From MedAcidi-G1 sp002713545 (GTDB lineage Bacteria; Actinomycetota; Acidimicrobiia; Acidimicrobiales; MedAcidi-G1): a stretch of 39,489 nt of DNA. Positions 24,801 to 33,391 of the stretch are shown piece by piece. Below the pieces are notes generated by a model, which was not told the origin of the DNA, searched no databases, and saw only the letters and a list, made by a program, of their open reading frames with translations. Position 1 is the first letter of the stretch; each line of letters begins with the position of its first letter. The stretch spans positions 1 to 39,489 of the forward strand of contig CAXGYF010000014.1 in the NCBI GenBank assembly GCA_964013895.1, in the 5' to 3' direction. Made by a program: the position numbers and the translations under genes.

Positions 24801-26036
24801 TTATTGAGGTGCTCTTACATCTTCAAATCTATCTACAGAACGAAGCACAGGGAAAAGTCGCCACCATAAGATAACAACTAAAAGAGTTCCTGCACCCCCA
24901 AAAAGTATTGCACCTACTAAGCCTAGTAAGGCGGCTGCAACACCAGATTCTGCAGCGCCTAGTTCGTTTGACGCGCCGATAAAAACACTTTCTACAGCAA
25001 GAACGCGACCTCTCATTTGTTCAGGGGTGGCCAGGGGAACAAGGCTGGCACGTATAAACATCGAGACGGCATCGGCTGCAGCGGCAATAAATATAAGAAT
25101 TAAGGCGACAGCGAAACTTCGGGTCATCGCAAGGGCAATGGTAGCCACACCAAAAAGTCCAACCATATGAAAGAGTCTTTTACCGACATTTCGTTTTAAG
25201 GGTTTGAAAGAAAGAGAAAGCATTGTTATTCCTGCGCCAATTCCCACTGATGCACGCAACCATCCAAGGCCCACCGCTCCAACTCCGAGACGTTCTTCAG
25301 CTATCGCAGGTAGTAGAGCGATGACCCCACCGAATAGAACCGCAAAAAGATCAAGGCTTATAGCTCCAAAGAGGATCGGGGTTTTTCTGATGAAACGCAG
25401 ACCTTCAAAGGCATCTTTTATCACTTGTTTTGTTCCGGTTGGTTTGTATTGGGTGACTGGCGGTTTAGGAACTAAAGAAAGAAGTGCTATTCCGGTCGAA
25501 AGTCCAATTGCAGCTATCAGATAGGGCAGTGCGATGTCAGCTACGAATAGGAAACTAAAAACAATTGGACCGGCAACAGTTCCCCCCATAAAGGAGACTG
25601 CTTTTAATGCGACCACTCTTTCAACGGTCCCCGGTGGAGCGAGATCAATAGGAAGAGCTCGATTAGCAGGCATAGCGAAAGATCTGAAGACGCTAAACAG
25701 CAGAATTAAAGCAAAAATTGGTTTTAATGATGTTGGATCAGTGCGAATATAGGAAAAAAGGAGAACGGAAATAATTACTTCACCTGAAAGAGCCACCGCA
25801 AGAACTCGTCTTCTGTCAAAACGATCAGCTATAGATCCAGTTATGGGTGCTAGAAGAGCAACTGGTAAAAATTCAGCTACACCGATCAAACCTAGATCGA
25901 GTTCATTTCCGGTCATATCCCATACTTGCTTGCCGATGATTGTAATTTGACCGATCTGTGATGCAGATGCGAAAAAAGCTGAAACCATCAACACGTAAAT
26001 ACCGAAGGGTATTTTTGGAGTGAGCGTGTTGTCCAT
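24801..26036 (-). CDS. MFS transporter, DHA3-like exporter
   Basis: A 411-aa integral membrane protein with about 12 hydrophobic segments. The loop after helix 2 carries the MFS motif GSIADRFDRRRVLAV (about 67-81), and a related PEQMRGRVLAVESVF segment lies in the second half (about 332-350). This resembles MFS_3/EntS-type exporters of siderophores or drugs. The substrate is not readable. ATG 26036 is the start. The gene lies 19 bp after the serine hydrolase gene and 21 bp before the redoxin gene, so all are probably one transcript. Confidence 0.85.
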   Translation of the reverse strand: MDNTLTPKIPFGIYVLMVSAFFASASQIGQITIIGKQVWDMTGNELDLGLIGVAEFLPVALLAPITGSIADRFDRRRVLAVALSGEVIISVLLFSYIRTDPTSLKPIFALILLFSVFRSFAMPANRALPIDLAPPGTVERVVALKAVSFMGGTVAGPIVFSFLFVADIALPYLIAAIGLSTGIALLSLVPKPPVTQYKPTGTKQVIKDAFEGLRFIRKTPILFGAISLDLFAVLFGGVIALLPAIAEERLGVGAVGLGWLRASVGIGAGITMLSLSFKPLKRNVGKRLFHMVGLFGVATIALAMTRSFAVALILIFIAAAADAVSMFIRASLVPLATPEQMRGRVLAVESVFIGASNELGAAESGVAAALLGLVGAILFGGAGTLLVVILWWRLFPVLRSVDRFEDVRAPQ

Positions 26037-26055
26037 ATTAAACAGCCAGATTCTT

Positions 26056-27192
26056 TTAAGATATAACTGCGTGAGTTGCCATAAGTAAACGACCTGCTCT
26101 CATGTCATGTTGAAGACTGGGGGCCATACGGTTCATCACATAGGCAAATGACATGTTTGCATCAACATCGATTACCGACAGAGAGCCACCCCAGCCTCCC
26201 CAAAAGCAGGCCTTCTCGTTAGGGCTAATAGGCATCAGGTCACTTCTTAAACCGAAACCCATTCCGTGTCGAATAGGCACACCAAGAATATGGTCTGTTC
26301 CATCGGTTTGAATTTCAAAAATTGTGTTCACTGTGTCAGCGGAAATAAGTTTGAAACTGTCCGAACTTCCATTTTGCGCAATCAAACTATGCACGAGGGC
26401 TACGGACCGCGCATTCCCATGACCGTTTGCAGCCGGAAATTCTGCTCTCCTCCAACGGTCAGTATTAGCTAACTTAGCGCCCATTCTTCCGTATTTTTCA
26501 AGACGTTCGACAAACGGGTGAGGCGCTTGGTCGGTTAAAACTACGGGCCCGTCAACAGAGTCGGTATCTAAGAGAGCGACCCGATCAAAATGTTCGTCGG
26601 GTAGTCCGATATGAAAATCTGCACCAATTTTACTAGCAACTTCTTCTTTGAAAAAAGTTCCTAAAGTGCGTCCATCTACTTGTCTGAGAAGCTCTCCAAG
26701 TAGCCAGCCTTGAGTCATGGGATGGTAGCCCGACGTAGTCCCTGGTTCCCACCAGGTGGATTGACCTGCAAGTCTGTTGCATGTGTATTCCCAATCGAAT
26801 AGTTGGTCTTCGGTTATAGGAGCGTCAAATCCTGGCAATCCGGCAGAATGTGACAATAGGTGCCTGACCAGCACTTTTTCTTTTCCATTTTGTTCAAAGT
26901 TTTTCCAATATTTGCAAACAGGGGAATCAAGTTCTATTAATCCACGATCGAAGAGCATCAATATGCAAATTGCCGTCATTGTCTTTGTCGTTGACCACAC
27001 ATTTACTATTGTGTCCTTTTCCCATAGGGTCTCTTTTTCAGAGTTGGCGGTCCCTCCCCAAAGATCAACAACAATTTCCCCATCTACGAAAACGGCACAA
27101 CAAGCACCCAGATCGCCTTCTTCGAAGTTCTTTTCGAAAGCCTCAGCTACGGGTGTAAAGGAAGTTTCAAAAGTTCCATTGATTGCAGTCAT
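26056..27192 (-). CDS. Beta-lactamase-fold serine hydrolase (class C-like esterase/peptidase)
   Basis: A 378-aa protein of the serine beta-lactamase-like family, which includes esterases (EstB), D-aminopeptidases and carboxypeptidases. The nucleophile motif is Ser67-Thr-Thr-Lys70 in WSTTKTMTA, followed by HLLSHSAGLPGF (about 111-122) and Tyr156 in SGYHPMTQG. The usual C-terminal His-x-Gly position is occupied by WGGWGG, as in several EstB-like enzymes. No signal peptide is seen, so a cytoplasmic esterase is more likely than a resistance enzyme. ATG 27192 is used; a TTG at 27207 is in frame. It is the first gene of the operon ending at 22679. Confidence 0.85.
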   Translation of the reverse strand: MTAINGTFETSFTPVAEAFEKNFEEGDLGACCAVFVDGEIVVDLWGGTANSEKETLWEKDTIVNVWSTTKTMTAICILMLFDRGLIELDSPVCKYWKNFEQNGKEKVLVRHLLSHSAGLPGFDAPITEDQLFDWEYTCNRLAGQSTWWEPGTTSGYHPMTQGWLLGELLRQVDGRTLGTFFKEEVASKIGADFHIGLPDEHFDRVALLDTDSVDGPVVLTDQAPHPFVERLEKYGRMGAKLANTDRWRRAEFPAANGHGNARSVALVHSLIAQNGSSDSFKLISADTVNTIFEIQTDGTDHILGVPIRHGMGFGLRSDLMPISPNEKACFWGGWGGSLSVIDVDANMSFAYVMNRMAPSLQHDMRAGRLLMATHAVIS

Positions 27193-27271
27193 AAAATTAA
27201 AATCCAAACGATAGTAGGTAAATTTTCTTAATTAGAAAAAATGTTGATAACAAAGTCTAATTTCAACGATT

Positions 27272-28117
27272 TTAAATGTCTTCATTTGTTTCAATTAGTT
27301 TTTGAATAACTGAATCGACATTTACCTGATCATGCGAAAGACTTTTGAAATCTTTCAAGCGATCATAAATTTCAGCAGCAGCGTCCCAAAAACTATTGGG
27401 AACACCGTTAGCGGCAAAAGTTTTAGAGATCTCTTCCATTTCCGAAACAAACCGCCAAGCTTTAGGGGAATTTAAAGTTGCTGATAATGAAGTCAGCGCT
27501 TCAGCATTCGGTTGAGATAAACCCCACTCATAAAGAAGATCTTCTTCTACGCCACTGTTTCTAGCCATTGCTCTAACAGCAAGAATTAAAGCGCTGGATC
27601 CTTTTGTCCATGCAGCATAAGCAATTTTCAAAGCGGCAGCTTTACCTATTTCACCTTCAAGAGGCTGCACACCTAAGAAACCATCTGTAAAAACAGCTGC
27701 GACTTCCTTGCATCTTTCACCGGAAACGTAAAGGCGTGTTGAGCCCTCTGAGTTGGCAGGAGGTCCAATAATCCCACCATCTACAAAATCTATATTTTTA
27801 CTTTTTAAAAGTTCATTTATTAAAAGCTTCTTTTCTGGAGAACCTGCATTCGCATCTACGTAGAGGCCTTTAAATCCAGTTTCTGCGACATTGTTTGCCA
27901 TTTGGATCGCCGCGTGCGGCGGGCAAATCGAAAAAATCATGTCGCTTTCATGAATTGCCGTGAGCATTCCTACATCTTTAAGTTTAAGAAATAAAGCGCG
28001 CTGTTTAGTTTCTTCAGATCTTCCTTCGGAAACCCATAACACTCCATGACCTGAACTGATAGCGGCAGCTGCGACAGATGCGCCCATTTCTCCTGGGTGA
28101 AGAATTGTTATTATCAC
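27272..28117 (-). CDS. NAD(P)-binding dehydrogenase with DUF1932-like C-terminal domain
   Basis: A 281-aa protein of the 6-phosphogluconate/3-hydroxyisobutyrate dehydrogenase-like group. The N-terminal Rossmann part starts IITILHPGEMGASVAAAAISSGH, with DMIFSICPPHAA near 59 and YVDANAGSPEKK near 88. FVDGGIIGPPAN near 114 is the substrate-loop region. The C-terminal helical domain (about 165-265; KIAYAAWTKGSSALILAVRAMARNSG) fits DUF1932. The family's substrates are mostly uncharacterised. The start ATG 28117 faces the small zinc-ribbon gene across an 80-bp divergent gap. Confidence 0.8.
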   Translation of the reverse strand: MIITILHPGEMGASVAAAAISSGHGVLWVSEGRSEETKQRALFLKLKDVGMLTAIHESDMIFSICPPHAAIQMANNVAETGFKGLYVDANAGSPEKKLLINELLKSKNIDFVDGGIIGPPANSEGSTRLYVSGERCKEVAAVFTDGFLGVQPLEGEIGKAAALKIAYAAWTKGSSALILAVRAMARNSGVEEDLLYEWGLSQPNAEALTSLSATLNSPKAWRFVSEMEEISKTFAANGVPNSFWDAAAEIYDRLKDFKSLSHDQVNVDSVIQKLIETNEDI

Positions 28118-28197
28118 TTTTTAATCCCATTAGACATTGCATAACAGTAGCTAAAAAACTTGTGCACGGCGATAGTAAAAATAAGTAGTGTAAAGGT

Positions 28198-28365
28198 ATG
28201 AAAGCTCCTGAAACTATCATTTGCGTTGATTGTGGAGGTAAATGCAAGCTTTTGATACACCCGGAAAAAGAGATTGAACCTGGGGATGTAGTTGCATACA
28301 GATGCTTGGAATGTATGGATCGTTGGGACGTAGTGATGGAAGAAGAAGGAATTGATTACGAGTGA
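28198..28365 (+). CDS. 55-aa zinc-ribbon protein
   Basis: A short gene from ATG 28198 to TGA 28365. It encodes Cys9-x2-Cys12-x3-Cys16 and Cys36-x2-Cys39, so one zinc ribbon with an acidic C-terminal tail (VMEEEGIDYE). It resembles the four-Cys modules of the 112-aa protein at 29667. The compact Cys layout and sensible codon use argue that it is real. Function unknown; nucleic-acid or protein binding are both possible. Confidence 0.65.
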   Translation: MKAPETIICVDCGGKCKLLIHPEKEIEPGDVVAYRCLECMDRWDVVMEEEGIDYE

Positions 28366-28418
28366 CTCCAGTGGAACATCATCAATAGAATTTAACGCCG
28401 TGAGTGTTCATTTAATAA

Positions 28419-28668
28419 GAAACGAAAGGTGGAGGCATTGAGGTTCGTGAGTGGGGTAGCGAGACCCTGTAGTGATGATTCCACTTCTGGGTCGAACAAC
28501 AAAAGATTTTGATGAGCTGGCTAGTCGACTAAATGCTCGACAGATAGTTGAAGAGTTTCCAAATAATTCAAAACTATAGTCGCACCTGATTCGGGGCGTG
28601 CTCTAGTACTAGAACAACCTGAAATTGTTCGGAAGGTTATTTTGGATTGGTTAAGGGAACGAAATTAA
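28419..28668 (+). pseudogene. Decayed alpha/beta-hydrolase gene (two frameshifts, internal deletion)
   Basis: Three overlapping frames read as one eroded protein. Frame one gives GGGIEVREWGSETL up to a TAG at 28470. Shifting at about 28469 gives VVMIPLLGRTTKDFDELASRLNA, continuing to a TAG at 28577. Shifting again gives VAPDSGRALVLEQPEIVRK and a C-terminal ILDWLRERN ending TAA 28668. The pieces match the start (strand, then oxyanion-loop region) and the end (GHALHLEQPE-type His motif, here Arg for His) of alpha/beta hydrolases. About 150 residues of the middle, including the nucleophile, are missing. This remnant explains most of the 28366-28678 gap. Confidence 0.65.
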
Positions 28669-28678
28669 GATTTAATTA

Positions 28679-28879
28679 TCAGATTTTGTTTACGTTCAAG
28701 GCTTCTGGGCCTTTTTTACCTTCACCGATTTCAAACTCTACGGTTTGTCCTTCATCGAGACTTTTGTATCCATCACCCTCGATATTTGAGTAGTGAACGA
28801 ATATGTCTTCCCCGTCGTCTACGGAAATGAATCCGAATCCTTTTTCATTGAGAAAAAATTTCACAGTGCCTGTAGGCAT
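28679..28879 (-). CDS. Cold-shock domain protein (CspA family)
   Basis: A 66-aa single OB-fold protein that binds single-stranded RNA/DNA and melts RNA structure. RNP1 is KGFGFISV (about 13-20) and RNP2 is DIFVHYSNI (about 25-33). The ending EIGEGKKGPEALNVNKI matches actinobacterial CspA proteins. TAAGGA lies about 10 nt before ATG 28879. A 5' leader of up to about 150 nt separates it from the divergent methyltransferase gene; cold-shock leaders are often regulatory, but I see no clear structure there. Confidence 0.93.
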   Translation of the reverse strand: MPTGTVKFFLNEKGFGFISVDDGEDIFVHYSNIEGDGYKSLDEGQTVEFEIGEGKKGPEALNVNKI

Positions 28880-28981
28880 AACTTTTATTTCCTTACATTA
28901 ATTCATTCATGCCTGATGACATGATGGTACTAGTCTACGAGGGATTCGGGAATTGCGGTTAAAGTCGAAATGATTCAATCA

Positions 28982-29011
28982 TTGCATTCTCCTATTTACC
29001 CTATTTAGATA
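28982..29011 (+). promoter_or_regulatory. Possible promoter of the methyltransferase gene
   Basis: TTGCAT (28982-28987) and TAGATA (29006-29011) are 18 bp apart and would start transcription just before the strong ribosome site GGAGAGGTGGGGG at 29021-29033. Motif-based only. Confidence 0.3.
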
Positions 29012-29034
29012 GTGTTAATAGGAGAGGTGGGGGA

Positions 29035-29652
29035 ATGACTAAAGAAAAATTTCTTAATCAGACGTATAAACTTGCAACTCCTGAAGATACTTTCGCACAT
29101 TACGAAGCCTGGGCTGAAACATACGACGAAGAGATCACAGAAAATGACTACGCACAACCGAGAAGGTGTGCCGATGCTCTTGCTCAATATTCAATCAGTA
29201 GTGAAATCAATGTATTAGATATTGGTTGTGGTAGTGGGCTTTCCGGTGTGGCGTTAAATAGCTCTGGGTTCAAAAACATTGATGGGTGTGATTTTTCACC
29301 TGCAATGCTAGAAAAAGCTAAAAATACAGATGTTTATCAAAAACTATTTTTGGCCGATATAAATCAAGAATTGAACATAGAAGCAGAAGCCTATGATGCG
29401 GTTTCTGCTGTCGGCGTTCTAGCATTTGCTCATATCAGGACCGAGGCTTTACGACAGATGCTTAGAATCATAAAAAGTGAAGGTTTGCTTGTAATTGGTT
29501 TGAATGAGCATTACTGGGAAGGCGACTCGGTAGGTGAGAAGATTAGATCACTCGCTGAAGAAGGTGAAGCCGAGTTGCTTTTTGAAGAGTATGGGGAGCA
29601 TCTACCAGGAGCTGATATAGGCGGCTGGGTAGCAGTTCTTCGAAAAAAATAA
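29035..29652 (+). CDS. SAM-dependent class I methyltransferase
   Basis: A 205-aa soluble enzyme. SAM-binding motif I is VLDIGCGSGLSG (about 60-71), the acidic residue ending the second strand is in IDGCDFSPAMLEKA, DAVSAVGVLAF is the motif IV region, and GLLVIGLNEHYWE is the post-motif strand. The N-terminal TPEDTFAHYEAWAETYDEEI resembles small-molecule methyltransferases of the Williams-Beuren-like and TehB-like groups. The substrate is unknown. An unusually strong Shine-Dalgarno run precedes ATG 29035, suggesting efficient translation. The next gene follows after 14 bp. Confidence 0.85.
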   Translation: MTKEKFLNQTYKLATPEDTFAHYEAWAETYDEEITENDYAQPRRCADALAQYSISSEINVLDIGCGSGLSGVALNSSGFKNIDGCDFSPAMLEKAKNTDVYQKLFLADINQELNIEAEAYDAVSAVGVLAFAHIRTEALRQMLRIIKSEGLLVIGLNEHYWEGDSVGEKIRSLAEEGEAELLFEEYGEHLPGADIGGWVAVLRKK

Positions 29653-29666
29653 GCTCTTACTTAATT

Positions 29667-30005
29667 GTGAGTACGCAAGAAATAGCTTGTCCTAATTGTG
29701 GTGAAGACGAAAACCTTAGAGGCGATTCAAAAGAATCCAAGGGGACAAAAAAAGTCACAGTAATTTGTGAGACGTGCAAAATGAAATGGGACAGGGACCT
29801 TACTCCTAGGTGTCCTTCTTGCGGATCAGAAGATCTACGTGCAGCAGTGCGTTCTGTGGTGGATAAATCCCGAGGTACACAGCTTTCGATTCAGTCACTT
29901 ACCGTTGTGTATCTTTGTCCGGATTGTGACTCAGAAGAACTAACTGTGTGGAATCAGTCCAACACCCCTCTTCCACCTCATGAATTGCCGTATGACATTG
30001 AATAG
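29667..30005 (+). CDS. 112-aa double zinc-ribbon protein
   Basis: It starts at GTG 29667. Four Cys-x2-Cys knuckles (8/11, 34/37, 49/52 and 84/87) make two zinc ribbons: CPNC with CETC and CPSC with CPDC. The C-terminus is short and Pro-rich (NTPLPPHELPYDIE). No enzyme motif is present. It may bind nucleic acid or act as an adaptor. It lies 14 bp after the methyltransferase and 19 bp before the acyltransferase, probably co-transcribed. Confidence 0.7.
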   Translation: MSTQEIACPNCGEDENLRGDSKESKGTKKVTVICETCKMKWDRDLTPRCPSCGSEDLRAAVRSVVDKSRGTQLSIQSLTVVYLCPDCDSEELTVWNQSNTPLPPHELPYDIE

Positions 30006-30024
30006 TTTTAAGTAAAGTCTTTTA

Positions 30025-30690
30025 ATGTCCTCATTTTCTGCTTTAATCCGACCGATACTCGGTGGAGTTATTAGAACAACTTCAGAGTTCTTCACTCGTT
30101 TAGCTGTGATAGGCCCAAAAGATATTCGTTCAAAACGGTTCGGAAAATTCGGTAGGGGTTCAAGCATTTCTTGGCCAACTGGTGCGGGCTTTGGAGAGAA
30201 ATGGATATGGATAGGCGAAGATGTACTAATCGCAGCGGATGTGACTTTGTCTGCGGGTATGGGACCGGGACAAGAAATGATTACTGATCCTGTTGTTCGA
30301 ATTGGCGATCGCTGTCTCATAGGTAGAGGCACATCAATAATTGGCCATCTAGCTATAGAAATAGGCGACGATGTTTTTACTGGGATGAATGTTTATATAA
30401 CTGATCAAAATCATGGTTACGAAAATCTTGACGAGCCAATTGGAAAGCAATTACCTAATGAACAGCCTGTTTCAATTGGTGAAGGTGCTTGGATCGGTTC
30501 TGGTGCGATAATACTTCCCGGTTCAAAAATAGGAAATCACGTTGTGATCGGTGCTAATTCTGTAGTAACAGGCGAGATCCCTTCTTATTCAGTTGCAGTT
30601 GGAAGCCCAGCGAAAGTAGTACGTCTATATGACGGCAACTCATGGGAGCGTCAAGGAATTAAAGATTCCAACAGTCAAGAAGATTGTTGA
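30025..30690 (+). CDS. Left-handed beta-helix (hexapeptide) O-acyltransferase, WbbJ-like
   Basis: A 221-aa protein with hexapeptide repeats of the pattern [I/V]-G-x-x at about 80-200 (IGDRCLIGRGTSIIGHLAIEIGDDVF, IGEGAWIGSGAIILPGSKIG). The catalytic-region loop is YITDQNHGYEN (about 130-140) and the ending is the common IPSYSVAVGSPAKVVR. Such enzymes acetylate sugars or polysaccharides using acetyl-CoA. No glycan gene cluster is nearby. The 3' end overlaps the convergent MFS gene by 16 bp. Confidence 0.85.
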   Translation: MSSFSALIRPILGGVIRTTSEFFTRLAVIGPKDIRSKRFGKFGRGSSISWPTGAGFGEKWIWIGEDVLIAADVTLSAGMGPGQEMITDPVVRIGDRCLIGRGTSIIGHLAIEIGDDVFTGMNVYITDQNHGYENLDEPIGKQLPNEQPVSIGEGAWIGSGAIILPGSKIGNHVVIGANSVVTGEIPSYSVAVGSPAKVVRLYDGNSWERQGIKDSNSQEDC

Positions 30691-32048
30691 ACAGCTTTTT
30701 CTTTATTCTGTTTCAATCCAAAAGTTAGAATCATGCTGATAAACGAGAAGATAACTATAAATCCGACACCTCTCTGATAGATCCCAACAGTTGCGTACCC
30801 TGACTTGGAAAATGTAAGGGTGGCAGCTAGAGCGATACCAAAAGCAGATCCAACACGTTGCACTGAATTGACAAAAGCTAAAGCAGATCCTATGCGGTCA
30901 GGTCGAACATCTAAAGAAGCTGAAACCGAGAGCAATTGCCAAATGGTTCCCATGCCGAATCCAGCACATACAACGGTAATTAACAGACATGTGATTGATT
31001 CTTTCTCATCAGCAAAAATCCAAAATTGTAAGAATCCAAGCGTGTAAACAATTATTCCGCAGAGAATGACAGGAAAATGACCGTACTTGTCTGCCATTCG
31101 ACCAGTTGGTATGGATGTAATACTAACCATTCCTGGCATAACGGTTAGAAAGATGCTCGCTTTGATCAATTCAAAACCCCAAATATCAGTTAAGTAAAGA
31201 AGAAGAACGAGCCAATGAGCGAAAAAGGTAGAAGAGATGGTGAATGCTAAAAAAGATGTGACTATGTACCTGCGTCTCTTGAAAAGAGGTAGTGGGATTT
31301 GAGGGTCAGTACTGATTTTTGAACGTTGTAGAAACATGCATGTTGAGAAAAGTGACAAGAGTAAAGTTCCCAAAAAGTTTACGGAAAGCCAACCCCATTC
31401 ATCTGCTTTAGAAAGAGCGAAAACCAAAAGACCAACCGCAAAAATAGCAAGCAAAGAATCTATTAAATCGATTCTTCGTTTGGTGTTCCTCCCGGGGACT
31501 TGAGCGTCTTCCCATGAAAGAAAAGCCGCCAAAAGCGCAATCGGTATTTGTGAAAAATATCCGAAACGCCATGAGAAAGAACTAATCAGCAGAGTTATTA
31601 CAATAGGTCCAGCTACACCAGATGCCCCTACAAAAACACCGACACGTGCTAAAGCCATGTTTTCAGAACCCGGAGACGCTTTTGCTACAAGAATAGCCGC
31701 CGCCAATGGTGAAATAATAGCCAGCGACACAGCGGTTAAGCCGCGAAATGCAATTAGAAACCATAAGTTCGGTGAAAGGGCACAGCATAGATTACTGAAA
31801 GCAAAGAATAGTATTCCCCATTTATAAAGATTTTGGTAGCCATATTTCTCCCCGAGGCGACCACCTTGCAGAAGAAGGGCTGAGCTGACAACCCCGGTGA
31901 TTGTTAGTATCCAGGCCGCATCTGTGGAATCGCCCGAAGCTAGAACGTCTCGAATTTCAGGAAAAAGAAAAAACATTGTCGTCGCTTCCCAACCTGAAAC
32001 GAAACCACAAAGACTCGCACCTATAGTTATGCGGCGTTGACTAGCCAT
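30675..32048 (-). CDS. MFS transporter, DHA2-like
   Basis: A 457-aa integral membrane protein with about 12-14 hydrophobic segments. The motif-A region reads GGRLGEKYGYQNLYKWG (about 62-78), the motif-C-like segment is GVFVGASGVAGPIVITLLI (about 134-152) and the second-half GRMADKYGHFPVILCG repeats motif A. This favours a proton-driven drug or metabolite exporter of the DHA2 group. It is the last gene of a four-gene minus-strand operon, 3 bp after the NTF2-like gene. Confidence 0.85.
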   Translation of the reverse strand: MASQRRITIGASLCGFVSGWEATTMFFLFPEIRDVLASGDSTDAAWILTITGVVSSALLLQGGRLGEKYGYQNLYKWGILFFAFSNLCCALSPNLWFLIAFRGLTAVSLAIISPLAAAILVAKASPGSENMALARVGVFVGASGVAGPIVITLLISSFSWRFGYFSQIPIALLAAFLSWEDAQVPGRNTKRRIDLIDSLLAIFAVGLLVFALSKADEWGWLSVNFLGTLLLSLFSTCMFLQRSKISTDPQIPLPLFKRRRYIVTSFLAFTISSTFFAHWLVLLLYLTDIWGFELIKASIFLTVMPGMVSITSIPTGRMADKYGHFPVILCGIIVYTLGFLQFWIFADEKESITCLLITVVCAGFGMGTIWQLLSVSASLDVRPDRIGSALAFVNSVQRVGSAFGIALAATLTFSKSGYATVGIYQRGVGFIVIFSFISMILTFGLKQNKEKAVQQSS

Positions 32049-32051
32049 TAA

Positions 32052-32489
32052 TTATGAAGATTCAGTCATGGATTCAAGCATTGCCGCCATTTGTTCTTGA
32101 ATTTTCTCAACAGCCTTTCTGGGACGGATCATGACCTTGAATTCTGTGATGAGATTGTTCTCATCACAGGTAATAATATCGACGCCATTAATTTCTATAC
32201 CGTCAACGACTGTTTCAAATTCGAGAGCTGCGTGATTTCCGTCAAGAATGTATTTTGTGTATTTGAAGGAATTGGAACTTTTTGAAGAGTTGCTGTTTAT
32301 TTCCATTTCGTCTTCGTCGCCGGGGAAAACACTGTACGCAGCGTTCAGATAAAGTTTTGTCAATTCACGTCCTACAAGAGGCTTAAAAACAACGGGAGAT
32401 AAGAAAACGCATTCTTCATGAAGCAAGTCATCTAGCTCCAGATCCCCTCTAAGAAAAGAATGCCAATTTTCGATTGTCCTTTCAATCAT
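32052..32489 (-). CDS. NTF2-like/SnoaL-like protein
   Basis: A 145-aa protein with the cone-shaped NTF2 fold pattern: a helical start IERTIENWHSFLRGDLELDDLLHEECVFLSPV, strands ALEFETVVDGIEINGVDIITC, and the ending FKVMIRPRKAVEKI that is typical of this group. Such proteins are small isomerases, hydrolases or binding proteins. Key catalytic residues vary and none can be assigned. Position between an esterase and an exporter suggests a role on the same small molecule (inference). Confidence 0.7.
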   Translation of the reverse strand: MIERTIENWHSFLRGDLELDDLLHEECVFLSPVVFKPLVGRELTKLYLNAAYSVFPGDEDEMEINSNSSKSSNSFKYTKYILDGNHAALEFETVVDGIEINGVDIITCDENNLITEFKVMIRPRKAVEKIQEQMAAMLESMTESS

Positions 32490-32494
32490 TACGC

Positions 32495-33391
32495 TCAGAC
32501 TTTCTTTCCTAGTTTGTTGTTTTCCTGAATGAACCTAACAGCATCCTTCAGTGATTTTTTAGCTTCAGGGATGAAGCCAGCAAAAAGTGGGTATACGTGC
32601 CACAAACCTTCTGCGACTTCTAGCTGAACTTTAACACCGGCATTAGAAGCAAAATCGGCTAATCGTTCTGAATCAGACAGAAGTAGTTCTTCATCACCAA
32701 CTTGGATAAGCATTGGGGCTAGATCCTCTAAATTAGCGAATAGAGGAGAAATCCCATGATTCCCAGCATCTTCGTCGCCCCTGTAGCGGTCAGCGCCTGT
32801 GCGAATCCAATCCGGAGCAAGCATCACATCAACATCAGCTTTTGTTTTCATGGATTCTCCAGAATGAGTCAAATCTAACCACGGAGAAATTAGATAAAGG
32901 CAACTGGGTGAAATCCCATGGTCATCTCGAAGAGATATTGCTGTCGCGAGAGTCGCTCCGCCGCCAGCTGAATCACCTGCAATAGCTATAGCGTCACCAG
33001 TCTCATTTTTTAAAGCTATATAAGCGGTAACACAGTCTTCTATAGCAGCCGGATAAGGGTTTTCTGGTGCTAAACGATAATCAACAGCGGTGATAACGGT
33101 GTTTGTCATTGAAGAGATTAGGCCCACAGGTGAACGATAGATCTCCGGTGATCCCATCATGTAACCACCACCATGCAGGTAAAGAATATGACAATTTGGT
33201 TCTGGATCTCGAGGAGTGAAACGTAAAGAGGGTATACCTCCGAGAATTATTTCTTCACAGGAAACTGTTCTTGGGGGAGGGTATCGAGTGATTTTTTTAA
33301 AGTGCTCTCTGTCTTCCTCCAAGGTTCGTTCTTCTGATGGTTTTGCGCGCTTCATAATGAAACGCAGACCCCGTGCTCGCAGACTTAACAC
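32495..33391 (-). CDS. HSL-type alpha/beta-hydrolase (carboxylesterase)
   Basis: A 298-aa esterase of the hormone-sensitive-lipase group. The oxyanion motif is HGGGYMMG (73-80), the nucleophile Ser141 lies in GDSAGGG, an acid in the VGDEELLLSDSERLA region (about 230-244) and His264 in GLWHVYPLF complete the triad. The start is GTG 33391, decided by GAGGAGG just upstream; this GTG shares its G with the TAG stop of the upstream gene. A later ATG (residue 13) is less likely. There is no signal peptide, so it is cytoplasmic. Confidence 0.87.
   Translation of the reverse strand: MLSLRARGLRFIMKRAKPSEERTLEEDREHFKKITRYPPPRTVSCEEIILGGIPSLRFTPRDPEPNCHILYLHGGGYMMGSPEIYRSPVGLISSMTNTVITAVDYRLAPENPYPAAIEDCVTAYIALKNETGDAIAIAGDSAGGGATLATAISLRDDHGISPSCLYLISPWLDLTHSGESMKTKADVDVMLAPDWIRTGADRYRGDEDAGNHGISPLFANLEDLAPMLIQVGDEELLLSDSERLADFASNAGVKVQLEVAEGLWHVYPLFAGFIPEAKKSLKDAVRFIQENNKLGKKV

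Noticed and set aside
26056..27192. Beta-lactamase resistance gene
   Set aside because: No signal peptide and the C-terminal motif is EstB-like (WGG), so an esterase or peptidase is more likely.
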